From Branchiostoma floridae (lineage: Eukaryota > Chordata > Leptocardii > Amphioxiformes > Branchiostomatidae), in the NCBI RefSeq assembly GCF_000003815.2, contig NC_049992.1:11484753-11548752 (forward strand): a DNA stretch of 64,000 nucleotides, written 5' to 3'. The translations under genes and the position numbers were made by a program. Shown here piece by piece: positions 58,901 through 64,000 of this stretch; position 1 is the first letter of the stretch, and every line of letters starts with the position of its first letter. Under the pieces are notes generated by a model. The model was not told the origin of the DNA. It searched no databases and was given only the letters and a program-made list of their open reading frames with translations.

Positions 58901-60634
58901 ACCACCGTGACGTCAAAAATACCGACGAATGTTCAAATCTCCACAGGAAATTCGCCCTGTCCTGAAGCAACAATCACTTGCACGTTGACATCCTCCAGCG
59001 CGTCTAAGATACCTCCTCTTCTTGGATTTTTCATCTCAGATGCACAAGCAAAAGCGTCAGCCAGCTCATCAAATAAAAAAATACAGGACGCGAAAACCTC
59101 AGCAGAGAGACATGAAGCAAAAGCTAAGGTCTCTTCCTCTGATATTCCCTCGACAATTGTGCTTCGCCTACAGCCTAGACCTACGACTGTGGTAGTAGAA
59201 AAGCCATGCACTAACTCTGGGAAGCCTGCAAAAGACTCTGAGAAAGAAACGAACCGACCGACTTCCAGTACAGATGACTGTAGTTCATCAGCACCAGGCA
59301 CGACGGATCGAAAGAGAAAAGCAAGTGAAGAGGAAAGCGTTAACAAAGTCGTGCAGACTAAGATGTGGAGGGAATTGAAGGAAGAAAAAAGCGTGGCAAA
59401 GAGAACCAAAAACACAACCAAAGTGAGTAAGAAGCCCAGCCCATCGCAAATGATACAACCTGAGAGAGAGGGTGACCTGTATAGATATGAAACTCTGAAT
59501 AAAGAGCTCCCTATAAAAGAAACTACGAAGGGTAGCTGTACACAAGTCCAAGGCACGCAAACAAAGCTGTCAACAACCGACACCAAGTGCCTTAATAAAG
59601 CCAATAGTAACGCCTGTACTGTGGTGTCTGATGGCACTTCTCTGAACTCAAAGAACAGCCATCCGACCACGCTGCACTACAAGAAGGGGCGAATCTGCCA
59701 ATGTCATCAGTTACAGGATATAATCGACTACTGCGTCCGAATGGATCCCGAGACAGCAGCCAAAACTGACAATTTCTGCTCAAATACTAAAGAAGTTGGT
59801 TCTCTCCAAAAACCAAGAGAAGGGAAAGGGCAAACTGGCGAGCCAGTTCCCAGATCTGTCGACTCTGTTCCTAAAACCTGGACGTCAGGAACCGTGCGAC
59901 ATTTGAAGATAACGACGCCAATTTCAATAGCGACGACTACCAGTATTCATTTGTCGAATGCTCGCAGTTTCACAAGACCGGTCGGAGCTGTCCCAATCGG
60001 ATCGGTCCGGGCACCAGGGATCACCAACACCCAGCACGCCAGGGTGTTCCACCGACCAACGCCAGCTCATTTTCGTCACATCAACTTCGCGAAGAAACCC
60101 TGTCCCATACCTGCTGTAGTGATACCAAAGTCTGTACCAACCACTGGACAACTCTTCCTCAAAAATGTTCAAAAGTCGGCCGTTGAAGTAAAACCAGCAA
60201 GAGGCGTTCGCGTCGTCGTCTGTCATCCCTCCAACACTGTGATCCTGCCAACAACTTACACATCACCCTCCACATTCACACGCCCAACAACCAATGCTGT
60301 CGCTCATCGTACATGTGGAGCTGCAGCCATGTTTCGGTTAGGGTCAGTTTTGAAGAGACCCAATACTAGTACTTTCAGACTTCCACTGGTCATGAAACCT
60401 GCAGAACGCGTGACTGCAGTAGCAACCACTGGATACACATCGAGCGGAATCCGTCTTCAGCCTGTCCAGAACAGAGGACAACCGCCTCTGCCACAAGGGG
60501 ACGGGGACGCTTTAAGAAGACTGCAGCGGTTCACCGATGGGTTTATGGAAAGGCACCGCTCAAGTGAGCCCTCTACTGAATCGCGTAGAGATGACAGACC
60601 ACCGCCCCCTAAAGTTCGACGCACGGACATGTGA
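55923..60634 (+). CDS. Homeobox transcription factor, divergent homeodomain, 1164 residues
   Basis: Exons 55923-56229, 56476-56570, 56955-57143, 57377-57505, 57649-57785, 57997-60634; 3495 nt in one frame. The first ATG of the frame opens MAEGDKVTRSSATEL. The homeodomain spans exons 4-6 (about residues 229-288): KRRARTVFSAQQLKRLEEEY in helix 1 and VRIWYQNRRAKDHR in helix 3. By homeodomain numbering it has R5, F8, L16, W48, N51 and R53, but Tyr at 49, normally Phe; Q50 predicts TAAT-type targets. Introns fall between residues 12 and 13 and within codon 58. The remaining 870 residues are Ser/Thr/Pro/Lys-rich and probably disordered, with no domain I recognise. The class is uncertain (PRD-like or lineage-specific). 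The protein would act in the nucleus. Confidence 0.9.
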
Positions 60635-61245
60635 TACTTCTCCCAGGCAATGGTCGATTAACAAGTTTGAAATCGCCTGACTTTGAATTCTACCAATGAG
60701 TAATATTGTGCTAGCAGAGGACACAACTTTTCTGCTGTATAAAATGTGTTAGTTGAAACCGTAAAGTGAACGTTATTAGTTTCATAGAAAATTTTCCTTT
60801 GCAGAGAAGATAGTCTTTTAATGTTTTCAACATTCATGTGTTTTGCTGATAAAATGTTGTATGAGATTGGAAAGACAAGAAACCTCCTGTTTGAGATAAA
60901 TGATTACCCAATGCAACGTAGACAATGTACTCTATAGCATATTATGTGTAAATCATTTAGAAGTTTCATTGAATAGTACAGTTGAAGGCTTGGAAAACAA
61001 ACATCAGTTCGAAGAAGTCAAGCTGTTTACGTTGTATTATAAAAAATATTGTAGGATTCAAGGTATCAAGAAGACAAAATGCTACAAAATTTACATTGTA
61101 AAAAAAACTTTGAAGTTCTTATTTATTGCAAAGTTCATTGTATTTTGAATACAGTAATTTATGTACAATTTTTCACACTGTCGATAAGAGTTGCATAAGT
61201 TACATTCTATGGTTCCATGTCTCACTTCTTCCCTGTTTTAAACAA

Positions 61246-61251
61246 AATAAA
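61246..61251 (+). terminator. Poly(A) signal AATAAA, homeobox gene
   Basis: This is a canonical AATAAA about 610 bp after the homeobox stop codon, in the 0.98-kb gap between two convergent genes. That gap is otherwise AT-rich and empty. Confidence 0.5.
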
Positions 61252-61614
61252 GGAACTAATTCCATTTTCAACTGTGATCAAAAACATATGCCATAGGAAA
61301 TAATTGGTTGGCAAATATGCCATGATAATTACTGATATATCTATGGTGGCTGACTATTTAGTCAATATCAACTACAAAATTTAACATAGATCCTAAAAAT
61401 AGCTATGTTACCACCTATACATATACATAAAACTCCTGAGGGTACAAAAATAATAGGATACAAAAAGTGAAAATATTGGAGCACAAACAAAGAAAATACA
61501 GACACTGTTTCCCAAAATAGTCGACAAAATACAGTTCTGATGAAACCTCAAAAACCTTATAAAATAACAAGATGAGCATTTAAAATGATAGTCTTTTTGT
61601 GTTTGCATGTGGTA

Positions 61615-63704
61615 TCATAAGATGCCCAGTCGGTCAAATCTGTCCCGCTGACTGGTGTCTCTGGAACGGTCCCTAGAGTCAGCCTCTAGATAGTCTGCAA
61701 GTCTCGTGATCTTTTTCCTGCTCTCCTGTAAAACATGAAGATTCTTTTTTTAAACTACATTCACCATTTCCCTTGAAAGGCAAAGAGCATTGTAAAGTCT
61801 GTCTTGCTCCAGCAGGATTGTACCAGAAAGGTGAAGACAGTGAATATTGATTGTAGTTTCCTACTAGTACTTTTTTTAGAAATGGACAAATGTCTTCGGG
61901 TTTTGAAAAGTTATGAATATCATGATACTGTTCCTACTCTACTAACCCTGATCATCTGTTTGGCCTTCTCGGCCTGCTCATCAGCCTTCAGTCTCTCCTC
62001 CTGCAGGGCAAACCTGCTCTCTAAAGTCACCTGGTGTAGGGTCTCCTGGGTTCTCCTACATAACAAACAAACAACACACTCATTGATAGTTCAGTTACAT
62101 CTTTCATTATCATATCAGCAATGCTATGAGACAAATGATATTTGCAATATGATTAGAAATGAAGAAAATAAGTGCTAATTCCTTTTTTATGTTGGAAACT
62201 TTTCCTGTTTACCGTCCTGATCGTGCCCATCAATACAGCATGTCTGAGTCTATTGGTTAAAACAGAATATAACAACAAAAGGGTTAAAGATTGAGAACTA
62301 ACCTTGACTTGTCCAGCTCTGTCTGAAGATTGTCAAACTTGGACTTGAACCACTCATGGGCATCCTGGAGGTTTTTGGATACCTTTGGAGAAGATAATGT
62401 TCAACAGTTATCACTTACATGGACATAATACATGGTATGTGTAGATAGGGACTTTTAACCCAGAATCTGAACAGCCGGAATCCAGACAGCTAGATTATGA
62501 TATGGAGTAAAGTAATATCAATATTATGGATATGTAAGGAAGTCTTTACTGCCTGTAGAAAAAGATACTTGAAATGCCTTACCTCCATTGACTCATCATT
62601 AGCAGCAAGTAGTCTTTCTTCTATGTCTTTTCTTTTGCTTTCAATCTTTTTGGCTTTATGCTGAAAACATGACATGGGTGTAAGACTGTTATTTGAGCCT
62701 ATTTGTCACTATTGTAGAGGGGGATCACTGTCAGTTCAAGAGGACAACTGAACAGTCTTGTGACCAAAGTACTGTAAATGCATTTAAGTTCGCGGGGATT
62801 TAATTTTGCAGTAGCGGGAAAAATGACTTTACGCGGTGGTTTTAAGTTCGTGGTAGCACTATGCACTGTAGTTTCTTATTGCCATGGAAAACTGTTCGCG
62901 GTGGATTTAAATTTGCGGTGAAGTGGCCACAGGGAACCGTGAACATGAAACCACCATTAACATTTCTGTATTAACAGTAGCACATAATTACCCCAATAGA
63001 GTTGTGTTGAAGCTAGTTCATGTCTAATGTCTTTAAGATATAAAGTAACTGTGAACATATTACAAGTAATTACCTTACGAAATAAATGACACTTTTTCTA
63101 AAGCCCAAAAATATTATTAGGGCTACAGATATCTGCTATGGGTGCCAATGATGTTCATATTTGTAGTATCACATGTGACAAAGGTCAATTATGATATCAA
63201 TTTGGTGTTCTTGAACCTGTATCACTGCCAAGAAATAAGAACTCACCTTGTATTTTTCAGTCCTTTTTCTTTCCTTTTCAAGTTCATCTTCTTGGTGCCT
63301 GCAAAAAGAAAATTGATTGTTTTTTTATACTTAACAAACCTTTTATCAATCAGGTTAAAATACCAGTCTTCTTACAAATGTTCAGAAAAGGGTCAGTACA
63401 AAATACAAAAGTCTGGTACGACTTACTTCACCACTTCTGAAGCCTCTACCTGAGCCCTAGCCAGGGCCTTCAGCTCTGACTTCAGACTGTTGATCTCCTC
63501 CAAAAAATTACTGATGGTTTTTGCCTGTGAAAAAAAAATGAATTTGTCATATTTCCCCACAGGACAAAGATATTATAAACTCACAACATTTTGATTAATG
63601 CTGAAAAAATGAAACAAAGAGTAATGTTGCAATACCTGTTCTTTGTTCTTGCTGATATATTCAGTCTTCACCTTTTCCAAAGACTCCAACTCAGACTGTA
63701 TGGA
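61615..63704 (-). CDS. Coiled-coil protein, 3' part (gene continues off right edge)
   Basis: Exons on the minus strand: 63704-63636, 63524-63427, 63298-63247, 62660-62583, 62382-62303, 62055-61947, 61725-61615. They keep one frame (597 nt, 198 residues plus stop). The sequence is almost entirely charged helix with heptad-like spacing (LESLEKVKTEYISK, FLEEINSLKSELKALARAQ, HKAKKIESKRKDIEERLLAA, WFKSKFDNLQTELDKS) and ends RDRFDRLGIL. The Trp-Phe-Lys-Ser-Lys-Phe stretch recalls intermediate-filament rods, but the end of the rod is not present. I cannot assign a family. It may be a structural or centrosome/cilium scaffold; this is speculation. Confidence 0.75.
62770..62950. repeat. Dispersed repeat with GTTCGCGG motifs
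   Basis: CTGTAAATGCATTTAAGTTC, GCGGTGGTTTTAAGTTCG and GTTCGCGGTGGATTTAAATT are variants of one motif within 130 bp, inside an intron of the coiled-coil gene. It is probably a non-autonomous element; the edges are not clear. Confidence 0.4.
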
Positions 63705-63812
63705 CTAAAAGACAAAGGTAAACATTAGTTATCAGATTGGTACCTTTTTTTGGTCTATTTGTGTTTCTTCTTTGATACCATATGACGCTGAAATACAGCT
63801 TTTTCTATTGAG

Positions 63813-64000
63813 AGTGTGAAGTCAGTAGGAGGATTATCAAAGTAAATGTGACTTCAGCACCAGAGACAGGACCAGTGTGAAGTCAATAGGAGGATAATCA
63901 GTGTGAATGTGAGTTCAGCACCATGGACAGGATCAGTGTGAAGTCAGTAGGAGGATAATCAGTGTGAATGTGAGTTCAGCACCACGGACAGGACCAGTGT
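63813..64000. repeat. Minisatellite, 63-bp period, running off the window
   Basis: Three units of GTGTGAAGTCAGTAGGAGGA, then (T/A)ATCA...GTGAATGTGA(G/C)TTCAGCACCA and GGACAGGACCAGT. The last two are nearly identical, and the array is still running at 64000. It is intronic to the coiled-coil gene. Confidence 0.9.

Noticed and set aside
58933..59670. 245-residue minus-strand frame
   Set aside because: It is antisense to the low-complexity Ser/Lys-rich homeobox exon, which has consistent phase and splice sites; no homology seen.

Overview
The window looks like nuclear DNA of an invertebrate deuterostome, most probably an amphioxus (Branchiostoma). This is inferred from short exons with GT-AG introns, a nearly full-length animal FARSB, clustered vertebrate-type Toll-like receptors, an adhesion GPCR with many extracellular modules, and many short inverted-repeat elements and minisatellites. 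I ran no search. Exon models come from reading splice sites, codon phase and protein motifs by eye. Two blocks of exactly 100 N (40734-40833, 45099-45198) are assembly gaps.

Layout, left to right. (1) 133-14987, minus strand: the 5' part of a large adhesion-GPCR-like gene. Its 26 readable exons join in one frame to 1399 residues: signal peptide, IgGFc-binding-protein-type N domain, four fibronectin III domains, six thrombospondin type 1 repeats, a hormone-receptor motif and the start of a GAIN domain. The autoproteolysis site and 7TM region lie off the left edge. (2) 17516-26146, minus: a nine-exon gene for a multi-pass membrane protein of about 315 residues that I cannot name. Its introns hold a 3.56-kb terminal-inverted-repeat element, a LINE 3' fragment, a decayed exon copy and a tRNA-derived SINE. 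(3) 26147-26616: a compact divergent promoter with a 16-bp palindrome containing TCTCGCGAGA. (4) 26617-53757, plus: FARSB, the cytosolic phenylalanyl-tRNA synthetase beta subunit, 18 exons and 588 residues, with one AT-AC U12-type intron. Its fifth intron is about 20 kb and contains, antisense, (5) three tandem Toll-like receptor genes (28959-33072, 37839-42101, 43516-47082). (6) 55923-60634, plus: a six-exon homeobox gene, 1164 residues, with a divergent homeodomain and a long disordered tail. (7) 61615-63704, minus: the 3' part of a coiled-coil gene that continues off the right edge.

FARSB is housekeeping and pairs with the alpha subunit in translation. The TLRs sense ligands outside the cell or in endosomes and signal through a TIR domain; in all three the usual BB-loop proline is glycine. 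The TLR cluster is a recent, partly homogenised duplication: copy 2 is a mosaic of copies 1 and 3. The most unusual items are the adhesion-GPCR domain order, the TLR cluster inside the FARSB intron, the TIR-loop change, the U12 intron, and a transposon that landed 8 bases inside a splice donor.
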